Shown here: positions 35,616 through 44,299 of the stretch, one piece after another | Layout of the letters: every line of letters begins with the position of its first letter | Position numbering within the stretch: position 1 is the first letter of the stretch | Source of the DNA: Mycobacterium kyorinense | GTDB lineage: Bacteria > Actinomycetota > Actinomycetes > Mycobacteriales > Mycobacteriaceae | NCBI RefSeq assembly: GCF_002101735.1 | Contig: NZ_LQPE01000138.1 | Span: 1 to 64,000 of the forward strand | DNA: 64,000 bases | Direction: 5' to 3' | The notes under the pieces: generated by a model | Seen by the model: only the letters and a program-made list of their open reading frames with translations | Databases searched by the model: none | What the model was told of the DNA's origin: nothing | Made by a program: the position numbers and the translations under genes

Positions 35616-37093
35616 CGCATGCGCACCCAGGTGAACAGTCCTGAAATCCAGGCGGCCAACGGCACGACTGCGACGATCGCCGCCAGTTCGAGCCATTCGG
35701 CCGCCATTCGGACCAGCGGCGTGAATCGGGTGATCGGCACGAGCAGCGCCGCAACCAGACCCGCCCCGCCGAAGCCAGCCAGGGCGAGTGCGGCCCACAC
35801 CATCGGTTCGATGGCTTGCGGTGGCTGGTGCACAACGTATTTGACGGCGGCGGTACACATCGCTGCGGCGGCGCCGCACACCAGCGCGACGGCTTGCCGT
35901 TTGTCAGCGAAGGCCCGTCCGCGGCTGATGAAAATCACCACGAACAGCCCGGCCAGGATCGCGGCCGCCAGGCCGCGGCCGGACCCCGGCATCAGGGTCG
36001 CCCAGACCCCCGCCGGTAGCGCCGCCGCGACGCCCACACAGATTCCGGTGAGCACTGCATTGGCCCGCACCGCCGCGGCCGTGATCTGTGCCCCGCTCGG
36101 CGTGAAGTCGAGGTCCGGCTCCTCCTCCACTTCGGTGCCGACCGGTGACACGGTGTCAGGCGGCCGACCGTCGCTGCGACGGAACAGGTCTCGCCCGGTA
36201 ATCGACCCGAAGTGGGGTGGCCGGATCCGGGTGGCCCACAGCGTGATGGTCGGGGCGAGCGTCAAGACCATCAGCACTGCGACAAGCGCACACATGCCGA
36301 GCCTCTGGGCCGGAATGGGTCGCCACATCCGGCCCGCGGCGACCGCCCCGCCCAGTGCGCACAGGGTCACCACGGTTGCCGCCACGGTGATGTGACGTCG
36401 CGTCGCCGCGGCAATGCCCCAGCTCATCACCGCGAGCGCGAAACTACCGATGAATAGATGAGCAGCTCCGAGCGGCCCCGGTGCGGCCGCGCCAAGGCTC
36501 GTCGCCAGCAGCGGCATTGCGATCCAGGCGAATCCGTCGACGAGGTCGGTGCGCTGCGGCCACCACAGCCGGACCGCGACCACGCCGGCGGCGACCACCA
36601 CACCCGATCCTGCGGTGACGATGCTGGGCACCAGCGAATCGCTGCCGGCCCGGACCCGTCCGGCGAGCGCGAGAACGGTCGCCGCGACCATCGCGACAAT
36701 CATCACGGCGGTGTCCGACGCGGTCTTCGCGGTGACCGGTGCGAACAGCTTCTTGCCGATCCGCGCCAATCCAGTCGACAGTGACTCGTAGTGCGGCTCA
36801 AACGATTCGCCTCCCGCACTGGGGACCAGGACCAAGGTGGTCCCGTCTTCGACGCCGAGGTCGTCGAGAGTTTTGTGGTTGTCGAGCCGGGTTCCGTCGG
36901 CCCTGTGTAGCTCGTAGGGCACGCCGGTCGATAGTCCGCGCGCCCGTCGCCGCTTGAGCTCGTCGGCGAGCAGCTCGACGACGCTGTCGATGAACATCTC
37001 GATCGGCACGGATGCCGGGTACACCTGAGAAATGAGGTGTTCGCCGCACACCACCGCGACGGCGCAGCGTGACGGATACGCAACCTTGGCCAT
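35612..37093 (-). CDS. eccD2: ESX-2 channel component EccD2
   Basis: Predicted 493 aa. The N-terminal ubiquitin-like domain (1-95, SVPIEMFIDSVVELLADEL, then TLDDLGVEDGTTLVLVP) is followed by about 11 transmembrane helices. EccD dimers line the ESX pore. ATG 37093 starts MAKVAYPSRCAV; the frame extending to 37174 overlaps espG2 and is rejected. In M. tuberculosis a MinD-like gene (Rv3888c) separates eccD2 and espG2; here they are 4 bp apart and it is missing. Confidence 0.92.
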   Translation of the reverse strand: MAKVAYPSRCAVAVVCGEHLISQVYPASVPIEMFIDSVVELLADELKRRRARGLSTGVPYELHRADGTRLDNHKTLDDLGVEDGTTLVLVPSAGGESFEPHYESLSTGLARIGKKLFAPVTAKTASDTAVMIVAMVAATVLALAGRVRAGSDSLVPSIVTAGSGVVVAAGVVAVRLWWPQRTDLVDGFAWIAMPLLATSLGAAAPGPLGAAHLFIGSFALAVMSWGIAAATRRHITVAATVVTLCALGGAVAAGRMWRPIPAQRLGMCALVAVLMVLTLAPTITLWATRIRPPHFGSITGRDLFRRSDGRPPDTVSPVGTEVEEEPDLDFTPSGAQITAAAVRANAVLTGICVGVAAALPAGVWATLMPGSGRGLAAAILAGLFVVIFISRGRAFADKRQAVALVCGAAAAMCTAAVKYVVHQPPQAIEPMVWAALALAGFGGAGLVAALLVPITRFTPLVRMAAEWLELAAIVAVVPLAAWISGLFTWVRMR

Positions 37094-37097
37094 TGCC

Positions 37098-37916
37098 CTA
37101 GACGGCTTTTCGATGCGAATACCACCGTTCGCCCGCGGGCAGGCGCTGCACCATGCGGGTGGCCGCCGACGCAATGCTGTTCGCCGTTCCGGGCGCGACG
37201 ATCATCCACGTTCTGCCGCCGTCTGCCACATGCTCGGTCACCAGCCGGCCGTCGGGAGTGTCGATGATGGTCAGCGCACCGTCGTCGATGTGCACCCGGA
37301 CAGGCCCGGACTGGATCGCCACGACAGACGTCTGGACCGTGCGCCTCGCGTCGACGGCCGACATCAGCAACTGGACCTGATCTGCGTCGAGACGCTGGTG
37401 AAGCAAGAACCGGTGCAATGTCTTTGGGTCGGCAGCTGCAGTACGCAGTGCCGCAAGCTCCATCGTCACCGGCCGTAGTCGCGCCGGCGGCTCCCGGCCG
37501 CATACGCTTTCGATCACGGTGCTCAGCACGGCGTTCGCGGCGTCCTCGGTGCTGGCGGCGCCCGCCCCACGGATCTGGATCAGCTCCGCTGACCGTTCGA
37601 TCGCCGCCCACCAATTGGCGTATCGCCCCACAAGCGCCCGCGCCGACGACGCCGCGCCCGGTGATTGGCGCTGGACATACAGTGCGATGTCCCGGCGGGA
37701 CAGCACTGTGAGCCATTCCAGCACAGGAGGATCGACCTGCCCTGATGCGTCAACGACGCCCTGCTCGCGCAATTCGGCGGTCACCGGATGCGCCAGCGCC
37801 AGTTGGCGGCTTTCGACGCTGGGCAGATGCGGCCGTAGTCCCAGCTCGGGTGCAATCACCTCGATACCGGTGAGAACTTGAAGGACCCACAAACCATCTA
37901 CGGTGGTGGTCAACAC
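37098..37916 (-). CDS. espG2: ESX-2 PE/PPE chaperone EspG2
   Basis: Predicted 272 aa, close to the 276 aa of M. tuberculosis EspG2. Mixed alpha/beta protein with the EspG N-terminus (TTTVDGLWVLQVLTGIEVIAPELGLRPHLP) and the late VRVHIDDGALTIIDTPDGR strand pair. EspG proteins bind the tip of PPE partners and keep them soluble for export. The only PE/PPE pair in the operon (PE36/PPE69) is the likely client. 23 bp after esxC. Confidence 0.88.
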   Translation of the reverse strand: MLTTTVDGLWVLQVLTGIEVIAPELGLRPHLPSVESRQLALAHPVTAELREQGVVDASGQVDPPVLEWLTVLSRRDIALYVQRQSPGAASSARALVGRYANWWAAIERSAELIQIRGAGAASTEDAANAVLSTVIESVCGREPPARLRPVTMELAALRTAAADPKTLHRFLLHQRLDADQVQLLMSAVDARRTVQTSVVAIQSGPVRVHIDDGALTIIDTPDGRLVTEHVADGGRTWMIVAPGTANSIASAATRMVQRLPAGERWYSHRKAV

Positions 37917-37939
37917 CGAGCGCCCCCACTACCGGCTTC

Positions 37940-38230
37940 TCAAATGAAAGCCTGGCTGATCGCCTGGTCGGTGGCCTGGGCACTTTCGGCCGTGTTGTTG
38001 ACGACGTGCCCGTGTTGGCTGACGGATTGGATGAGACCCTCCAGGCCGTGCAGCATCTGTTGTTGGGCGTCGAAAAACGCTGTTGCACCGGCACCTTGGA
38101 AGAAGTCGGCCAGTGCTTGGGTGCGGTGCTGGATGTCGTCGTGGATTTCCATCAGCTGAGCTGCCCGCGAGGCGACGTCTGATGCGAAACCCGTTACAGC
38201 TCCGTAGTTGTAGGTGATCTGGTCTGACAT
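37940..38230 (-). CDS. esxC: WXG100-like secreted protein EsxC
   Basis: Predicted 96 aa, EsxC (Rv3890c)-like: MSDQITYN at the start and FFQGAGATAFFDAQQQM at the turn. The Trp of the usual W-x-G is replaced by Phe (FFQG), as I recall it also is in M. tuberculosis EsxC. Two helices form the WXG100 hairpin, and it should pair with EsxD and leave through ESX-2. It is 21 bp after esxD. Confidence 0.9.
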   Translation of the reverse strand: MSDQITYNYGAVTGFASDVASRAAQLMEIHDDIQHRTQALADFFQGAGATAFFDAQQQMLHGLEGLIQSVSQHGHVVNNTAESAQATDQAISQAFI

Positions 38231-38251
38231 ATCCTTGATTCCTTTGCTTGA

Positions 38252-38566
38252 TCAGCTGGCGCCGAAGAGACCGGTGAAACCGTGGGCGGCATCGGCTTCG
38301 TGGTTTTCCATGAGCACGGCCGCGCGGCCGAGCCCGTGGGCCAGGCGCTGACCGCCCGCTACGGTCTGCTGCAGATCGTGGTTGATTTGGCCAGCGGTGG
38401 CCAACGACGTGAATCCCGCCTGGCCATGCCAGGTCGACACGTTGATGACGTTTTCGTGCCCGCTCAGGTAGTCGTTGGCCACCGCGGTTGCATACTGCAA
38501 CGCCGATTCGATGGCTTGCTGGGTGCTTCGCAGCAATTCGGGTGTCACGATCGTAGCGTTTGCCAT
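38252..38566 (-). CDS. esxD: WXG100 secreted protein EsxD
   Basis: Predicted 104 aa, EsxD (Rv3891c)-like. The W-x-G turn is in VSTWHGQAG (about residues 42-50), and the C-terminal helix has RLAHGLGRAAVLMENHEADAAHGF. It should form a heterodimer with EsxC. ATG 38566 has TAGGAG upstream and gives the normal start MANATIVTPELLR; the ATG at 38590 adds eight residues and is disfavoured. A 160-bp gap separates it from the PPE69 gene. Confidence 0.9.
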   Translation of the reverse strand: MANATIVTPELLRSTQQAIESALQYATAVANDYLSGHENVINVSTWHGQAGFTSLATAGQINHDLQQTVAGGQRLAHGLGRAAVLMENHEADAAHGFTGLFGAS

Positions 38567-38726
38567 GCCTGCTCCTAGATTTTTTTTCATTCCGTCCGGA
38601 CCACCGACCCGGAGGTTGGCTCGAAGTCTATGCGCGTACGGCGCAGTGTCACTTCAGTTGCTGGCAAGCTGTGAGTCACTGATACACGGTTCGGAATCAG
38701 CAGGATTCGGTAGTCCAGCAAAGGTT
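38567..38726 (-). other. Spacer between PPE69 and esxD
   Basis: 160 bp, the largest gap inside the ESX-2 core operon. It ends in an A-rich tract (AAAAAAA) just before the esxD Shine-Dalgarno TAGGAG. No gene fits. It could carry an internal promoter or mRNA-processing site that raises esxD-esxC expression over the rest of the operon. Confidence 0.4.
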
Positions 38727-39896
38727 TCAGGTCTGTTTGTCTTCTCCGTCGTCGACGGAGACGCGCGGACGTTTCTTTTCCGTCCCGCCACTCTCGCGTG
38801 CGGGCACCCCGGCCGAAAGCGGCAGTGATGCGCCGCCTGCCACCGACGACGTCGTCGGGCCGTGCAGTTCACGCAGGGCGCCGAGTGAATCGGCGCGCAG
38901 CAGCCCGGCCGGTCTTCCACCAGTCGGCGGCTCGAAGCCGTTGGCGGGACGGGTGTAGCTGGTCAAGCCGGCACCCGGGTAGCCGCCCATACCTCCTGTA
39001 CTGCTTGGTGTTCCAGCCCGTAAACCGCCCGGCGATCCACTTTCCACAGCCGCCGGCGCGGCGGCTTCGGGCGCAGTGGTGAACGACGCCGGGAACATGC
39101 CGGTGACCGACTGCATCAGGGCTTGAGGCATGCGGGCTGATCCCTGCGCCGCTTGCATCGGCGACTGCGCCAGCGTCGTCATCGGCTGCAACGCTTGCAT
39201 CGGTGCCCGCAGTACCTGCGTAAGTGCACCGACCTGGTCGGTCGTGTCGGCCGGCGCGATTGCGGTCTGCGTGGCTTGACTGGACGCACGCATCGCGTCG
39301 CTCATGCCGGTTTGCGCGGCCGCTTGCGCGACGGCCTCGCTCGCCGCCGCCGGTGCTGCCGGCGATCCGCCCATCGGGGCGACGGGCGGCGGGACGGCAA
39401 GCGCGGCCGTCAAGCTGCCCAGCGCAGCCGAATACCCCCATCCCACACTCGAATTGTGCGGCCAGTGTTCACCGAAGTATTCGGTATCCAGCGCCACGAT
39501 TTCCGGTGTGCGCATTCCGAAGAAGTTCGTGGCGTTGGCGCTGGCCCACTCATCGCGATTGGCCTGACACACGGTCGAGGGAATCACCGCGGATCGCGCG
39601 CTTGTGAATGCATCCACGGCAGCCTGCGTAACCGCGATCTTTTCCGCGATCCAACCGACCAGCATCTGCAATCCGGCGTTGAGGCCCAGTCCGGCCGCCG
39701 TCGAGGCGCTGGCACCCATGCCGAGCCACGACGCGGCGGTAGCCGCCATGTTGACCGTCGAAAGGCCTGCCGATGCTTCATGGCATCCGGATTCGGCCGC
39801 CCACGCCGCATTGTTCGCGAGCACCGAAGCTGGGCAACCGGTTTCGAAAATGGCCGCGATCGTCTCCGGTGGGCCGGTCCACCTCGGGTCGGGCAT
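38727..39896 (-). CDS. PPE69: PPE-family protein PPE69
   Basis: Predicted 389 aa, Rv3892c-like. It begins MPDPRWTGPPE, so the strict N-terminal PPE of most family members is absent, as in M. tuberculosis PPE69. The helical PPE domain (about 1-160) has YFGEHWPHNSSVGWGY. The C-terminal half is Ala/Pro/Gly/Met-rich and low-complexity, ending in a charged DDGEDKQT tail. Exported through ESX-2 as a dimer with PE36, probably escorted by EspG2. Confidence 0.88.
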   Translation of the reverse strand: MPDPRWTGPPETIAAIFETGCPASVLANNAAWAAESGCHEASAGLSTVNMAATAASWLGMGASASTAAGLGLNAGLQMLVGWIAEKIAVTQAAVDAFTSARSAVIPSTVCQANRDEWASANATNFFGMRTPEIVALDTEYFGEHWPHNSSVGWGYSAALGSLTAALAVPPPVAPMGGSPAAPAAASEAVAQAAAQTGMSDAMRASSQATQTAIAPADTTDQVGALTQVLRAPMQALQPMTTLAQSPMQAAQGSARMPQALMQSVTGMFPASFTTAPEAAAPAAVESGSPGGLRAGTPSSTGGMGGYPGAGLTSYTRPANGFEPPTGGRPAGLLRADSLGALRELHGPTTSSVAGGASLPLSAGVPARESGGTEKKRPRVSVDDGEDKQT

Positions 39897-39905
39897 GATG
39901 CCGGC

Positions 39906-40205
39906 CTACGCCAGGTTGGCCGCGCGGATCGCCTCGGTGGCGACATACGTGCCGGACGCGAGTGCTTGGCTGCCCGCGTAGCCGGCACGCTGGCCGACGT
40001 GCTCGGCGGCCGCCCCAAGGTAGGCGACACCTGTGGCGCTCAGTGCAGCAGCGAACGCGATCGAATCCTGATCCGCAGCCATGGGTGCGACAGCTGTGAG
40101 CGCGGCCGCGGCCGTGGCCGTGGTTGCGGCGGATTCGGCACTGATTGCCGCTTCGGTAGCCGCCGATGCATCCACAGCGCCTGGCATTACGTTGAGTGGC
40201 AACAC
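39906..40205 (-). CDS. PE36: PE-family protein PE36
   Basis: Predicted 99 aa. Two Ala-rich helices, with MAADQDSIAFAAALSATGVAYLG in the middle, as in the short PE partners at the start of ESX loci; longer than M. tuberculosis PE36 (about 77 aa). No clear Pro-Glu near the start, and a C-terminal extension of about 25 residues with an AYAGSQALASGTYVA segment that could hold a secretion Tyr-xxx signal. 12 bp after eccC2 and 9 bp before PPE69. Confidence 0.8.
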   Translation of the reverse strand: MLPLNVMPGAVDASAATEAAISAESAATTATAAAALTAVAPMAADQDSIAFAAALSATGVAYLGAAAEHVGQRAGYAGSQALASGTYVATEAIRAANLA

Positions 40206-40217
40206 GTTATCTCCTTT

Positions 40218-43200
40218 TCATTGATCGCCTGACTCGGGAGCGCCGACGAGCACCCCCTCGATCGCTCCATCGGTGGTCACCAACAAACCCCGGCCGGGCG
40301 GCAGCTGCTGGGCGCTGATCCGGCCGAAGACTTTGACCGCTGCCGGATCGTTGTCCATGAACAGCGTGGGCGCACGCGAATTGGTCATCTTCTGCAAGAA
40401 CGGGTTCATCACCGACACCCCCGCCCAGTTGCCCGGCAGCCGAGAGGCGATGACATGCAGCCCGATTTCGCGTCCGCGCTCGATCAGACCCCACAGCGGT
40501 GCGGTACAGGCAGGCTTTCCGATCTCGCCGTGCGGTCGCAGCTCCTGCTCGTCGTCGATCAGGACGAAGTGGTGTGGACCGTCCCAGCCGCGCCGGTTGA
40601 GCAGTTCGTCCTGGCTCAAGCCCAGGGGCGGCAGCCGGTCCCGCATGATCTGCGCCAAATCTGCGATTACCTCGTCGATGTGGTCAGGTGTGTACGCGTA
40701 GGTACGCACGTGTGGCGCACGGATTTGGCCGATCAGTGACGTCTTCGGGTCGATGATCGTGATCTGCGCCTGCGCCGGCTCAAGCCGGCTCACGATGGCC
40801 TGGCCGATCGCGGCCAAAGCGGTGGTCTTCCCGCACAATTGGCGGCCGACCACGAGCAGATTGGGCAGCCGTCGCATCGACAGCGATACGGGCTGCAAAG
40901 CGCTTTCACCGACCGCGAACGGAATGTTCAGGCTGTCTGCGGCCTCGGTTGTGGCGGCGAAGCTCTCCCACACCCGGCGCAGCGGAATCGATCCGGGCAG
41001 CCGCGCGAGGCTCTCCAGCCTTCGGGTGCCGGTCATCTCGGCGATTCGACGCCCGACCCCGTGAGCCGGCACGCGCGAGCCGTCGGCACCGGTGATCTCC
41101 GGCAGCGCAACCAGCAACTCGTAGCCTTGCCTGGTAAGGCCGAAGCCCGGCCGGTCCAGCGTATTTCGCGCCGCCTTGCGCTGCTCGAAAGTGGTACCCA
41201 TCTGTGTCTCGTCCGGATTGCTGAGCCGCAACTGAATCCGCGCATTCGACACATTGAGCAGCGCTTGCTTCTGTCCAACCAGCCACGCATTGGCGCTGCT
41301 GATGACGTGCACCCCGTAGGACAAGCCCTGCCGGGCGACGGCGATCGCGCGATCACCGATGAGGGGCTCCTTGTCATAGAGGTCGCCGAAGTTGTCGATG
41401 ACAAGGAACACATCGCCGAATCTGTCCTCGGCATCGGTGCTGCCGCCACCTGCTCCGAACCGTCGTTCGCGGAATTCGCCGACGTCGATTTGATACTGCT
41501 TGAACGACGCCTCTCGTGCGAGGATCAGCCCCTCGATGGCCGCGATGGTTCGCGAAACGCCTTCGCTGTCAGTCAGGCTCACCACTGAGGCCACGTGTGG
41601 GATGTCGTCGACCGGATACAGTGACGCACCGATGCAGAAGAAGGTGACCCGTTCCGGCCGATACATCAGCGCGGCGGACACAATCAACGTCGTCAATGCC
41701 GTCGACTTACCGCGCTGAGCCGTGGCGACCACCATGACGTTGTCCATCTGCGCGTCGATCGCGTGCACGCGCTGCGCATGCTCCTCGGGGATATCGACTA
41801 TTCCGACAGGCAGGAGCAGCCCTGGATTCTGCCCGTAGTCGACAGTCCATGGCTTACCGCGCCACCGCGACACCACTGCGTCGATCGGTTCGCTGACGTC
41901 CAACGGCGGAAGCCAGATCTGGTGCGGCGGACGCGCCGGGTGGGAGATCAGCGATTCGCGGATGACGTCGACGAGTTTCTTCTTCCGGAATCCGTCGGAG
42001 TCGAAAAGAAACTCATCCGCCTGTTGCGGCTCGTCGGAAACCAGTGCAGCGCTGTCCGCGGCGCTCAGCGGCTGGTACTCCCAGGTGAGCAGGCGGGGCC
42101 TGGAAAAGCTGCGGTCGACGGTCCGAGCCATCTGGGCGGTTTTTTTGGGCAGCACAAACGGCGCCGACACGTAAAAGCAGCGAAACTGTTCCACATCTCG
42201 CGGGCCCACCTTGAGCAGTGCGTAGCCATTTTCTTTCGACGGCAGGTGCAGCGCCGCATCGCTGCCGATCACGTCGCGGGAATCTTCGGCGGTCTCGGCG
42301 CGCAGGGCTACCCGAAAAGCGATGTTGCTCTTGACTTTACTCAGCGACGACAGATCCAGGCGCTGGCCGCCCAGCGTGAAGAACACGTTGCATCCACGGC
42401 CTTCTTGCCCGATGTGGATCACCAGGTCGACCCAGCTCGGGTGGTGGACGAACAGCTCGAGGTACTCGTCGATGATGACCAGCAAAATGGGCACCGGCTC
42501 GAGATCACGGCCGGCCAGACGCATCTCCTCGTACTCGTTGGCGTCGCGGGCGCCGGCCTCCTTGAAGAGGCGATAACGTCGGGCGATTTCCCCGTTGATG
42601 GCTTTGCGCATCCGCTCGGCGAGGTGCCGCTCGTCGTTGCCCAAGTTGGACAGCGAGCCGGCAACGTGTGGGAAGCCCTGGAGGTCTTGCGCGGCGGACT
42701 CGAACTTCATGTCGACGAAGATCACCGTGAACGCTTCTGGTGAATGCGTCAGCGCAATGCCGCTGCACAGCGACAAGAAGTATTCCGACTTGCCGGAACC
42801 GGACGTGCCGATTACCACCGAATGAAATCCGAAGCCGCCGAAGTCCTTGGCGCGCAGGATGACATGCTGCACTTCACCGCTGGGTTTCACTCCCACGGGC
42901 ACCAGGGCCCAGTTCTGGTCGCCGCGGCCGCGGCTGTCCGCCCAGAGCCGGTCGACGTCGAGTTGGCGCGGATCAGCGATGCCCAACGCTCGCAGCAGCT
43001 CACCGCCCTGGCTGTCGGTTTCGCGCGGTTCGCTGGTGGCGGTCAACGACCACCGTGCCAGCATTCGCGCGTAGCGGTTGGCGGTGCTGTCCGGGAGCAT
43101 GTCAGGAACGGCGTAGAACGCGTCGCGGTGCCAGAGCCTTCCATCGCGCAGCTCGAAACGCTCGTCGTCGGTGAAACCTACCCCGATGCCGGGACGGGTC

Positions 43201-44297
43201 CCCAACCGCAGCACCGTGATTCCGGCCATGCCTTTGCGCCCGGTGACCGCCTCCCAGGCCTCGGGCGTCCCGACCATGTCGTCGACGATCAGCCAGTGCG
43301 GGCCTAACGTCAGGCAAGGCCGCGCTTCCATCGGCGCCGGGGTCAGCGTCGGGCTGGAGCCCATCGGCGGGGTCCACGGCCCTCGCCCTTTGCGGTGCAA
43401 CTCGGTATCGAGCGCTTCCTCGAGTTCGGTGGGTGAGGTGAACACCAATCGTCGCGGCCCGCAGGCGTCGAACATTTCGTCATGTTGGTTGTGCGGCAGC
43501 CACACCAGCCAGGACCACTGCCCGGGACGGCAAGTGACGACCAAGACCTTCAGATCGGTGGGGCTGTGATAAACAGCGAGCGAGCACACGATCGAACGCA
43601 CTACGCCGTGCAGCTCACCGGGATCACCGATGAAACTGAAGCCGGGCTTCGAACGCAGGCTCAGCACTTTCCCGATGCCACGGATCTTGCTGTGCGCCAG
43701 GATGAAATCCCGTAATGCGGCGCCCGTCACCGGCTCTAGCTCTTCGCCAACCGGGACGTCGGGCCATTGCAGGGACACCGCATAGTCACCGGTTTGCTGC
43801 ACGCCGATCCCGAGTCGGACGTCGAGAAAGTCTGGGTCGTCCGGTCGGCGCTCCCACATCCGTGGACCACCGATGACGGTATCCAGTCGCTGCGGATCGG
43901 CATGGATGAACAGTTGGCTGCGTCGCTGATCCTGCGCGGCGCGCTGTACCTGGTCGCGGTGCTCGTCCAGTTGACGCAAGTAGGCGCGGCGCCGCTTTTC
44001 CTGTTCACCCCAAGTGATCCGGCGGCCTCGACCGAAACGCCCACTGACCATGAGGGCACCGAAACCGAACAGCCCCATCATCGGGAAGAACCCGGACTGC
44101 AGCGAGCGGATACCGGAGGTGTACATCACCACCAGCGTTCCCAGGATCCCCACCAAAACGGCCGGCAGGGCGATCATCAGCAGGATGTTTCGCGGTTCAT
44201 GCTCGGGCAGCGTCAGCGGCGGATCAACCGCCACCCGGGTGGGCGGAACCGTCGGCGCTGCCGTCCGGGCAGCCAGCACGAACCCGCGTTTCGACAT
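40218..44297 (-). CDS. eccC2: ESX-2 FtsK/SpoIIIE-type motor ATPase EccC2
   Basis: Predicted 1359 aa, single chain. Two membrane helices (about 38-60 and 68-85) are followed by three ATPase domains. The first has a canonical Walker A GTSGSGKS (497-504) and Walker B IIDEY. The second (VVATAQRGKSTALT) and third (VVGRQLCGKTTALAA) have shorter or altered P-loops. EccC recognises secretion signals and powers export. ATG 44297 begins MSKRGFVLAARTAAPT; the 64-residue extension to 44489 lies in the eccB2 gene and is rejected. Confidence 0.95.
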   Translation of the reverse strand: MSKRGFVLAARTAAPTVPPTRVAVDPPLTLPEHEPRNILLMIALPAVLVGILGTLVVMYTSGIRSLQSGFFPMMGLFGFGALMVSGRFGRGRRITWGEQEKRRRAYLRQLDEHRDQVQRAAQDQRRSQLFIHADPQRLDTVIGGPRMWERRPDDPDFLDVRLGIGVQQTGDYAVSLQWPDVPVGEELEPVTGAALRDFILAHSKIRGIGKVLSLRSKPGFSFIGDPGELHGVVRSIVCSLAVYHSPTDLKVLVVTCRPGQWSWLVWLPHNQHDEMFDACGPRRLVFTSPTELEEALDTELHRKGRGPWTPPMGSSPTLTPAPMEARPCLTLGPHWLIVDDMVGTPEAWEAVTGRKGMAGITVLRLGTRPGIGVGFTDDERFELRDGRLWHRDAFYAVPDMLPDSTANRYARMLARWSLTATSEPRETDSQGGELLRALGIADPRQLDVDRLWADSRGRGDQNWALVPVGVKPSGEVQHVILRAKDFGGFGFHSVVIGTSGSGKSEYFLSLCSGIALTHSPEAFTVIFVDMKFESAAQDLQGFPHVAGSLSNLGNDERHLAERMRKAINGEIARRYRLFKEAGARDANEYEEMRLAGRDLEPVPILLVIIDEYLELFVHHPSWVDLVIHIGQEGRGCNVFFTLGGQRLDLSSLSKVKSNIAFRVALRAETAEDSRDVIGSDAALHLPSKENGYALLKVGPRDVEQFRCFYVSAPFVLPKKTAQMARTVDRSFSRPRLLTWEYQPLSAADSAALVSDEPQQADEFLFDSDGFRKKKLVDVIRESLISHPARPPHQIWLPPLDVSEPIDAVVSRWRGKPWTVDYGQNPGLLLPVGIVDIPEEHAQRVHAIDAQMDNVMVVATAQRGKSTALTTLIVSAALMYRPERVTFFCIGASLYPVDDIPHVASVVSLTDSEGVSRTIAAIEGLILAREASFKQYQIDVGEFRERRFGAGGGSTDAEDRFGDVFLVIDNFGDLYDKEPLIGDRAIAVARQGLSYGVHVISSANAWLVGQKQALLNVSNARIQLRLSNPDETQMGTTFEQRKAARNTLDRPGFGLTRQGYELLVALPEITGADGSRVPAHGVGRRIAEMTGTRRLESLARLPGSIPLRRVWESFAATTEAADSLNIPFAVGESALQPVSLSMRRLPNLLVVGRQLCGKTTALAAIGQAIVSRLEPAQAQITIIDPKTSLIGQIRAPHVRTYAYTPDHIDEVIADLAQIMRDRLPPLGLSQDELLNRRGWDGPHHFVLIDDEQELRPHGEIGKPACTAPLWGLIERGREIGLHVIASRLPGNWAGVSVMNPFLQKMTNSRAPTLFMDNDPAAVKVFGRISAQQLPPGRGLLVTTDGAIEGVLVGAPESGDQ

Positions 44298-44299
44298 GG

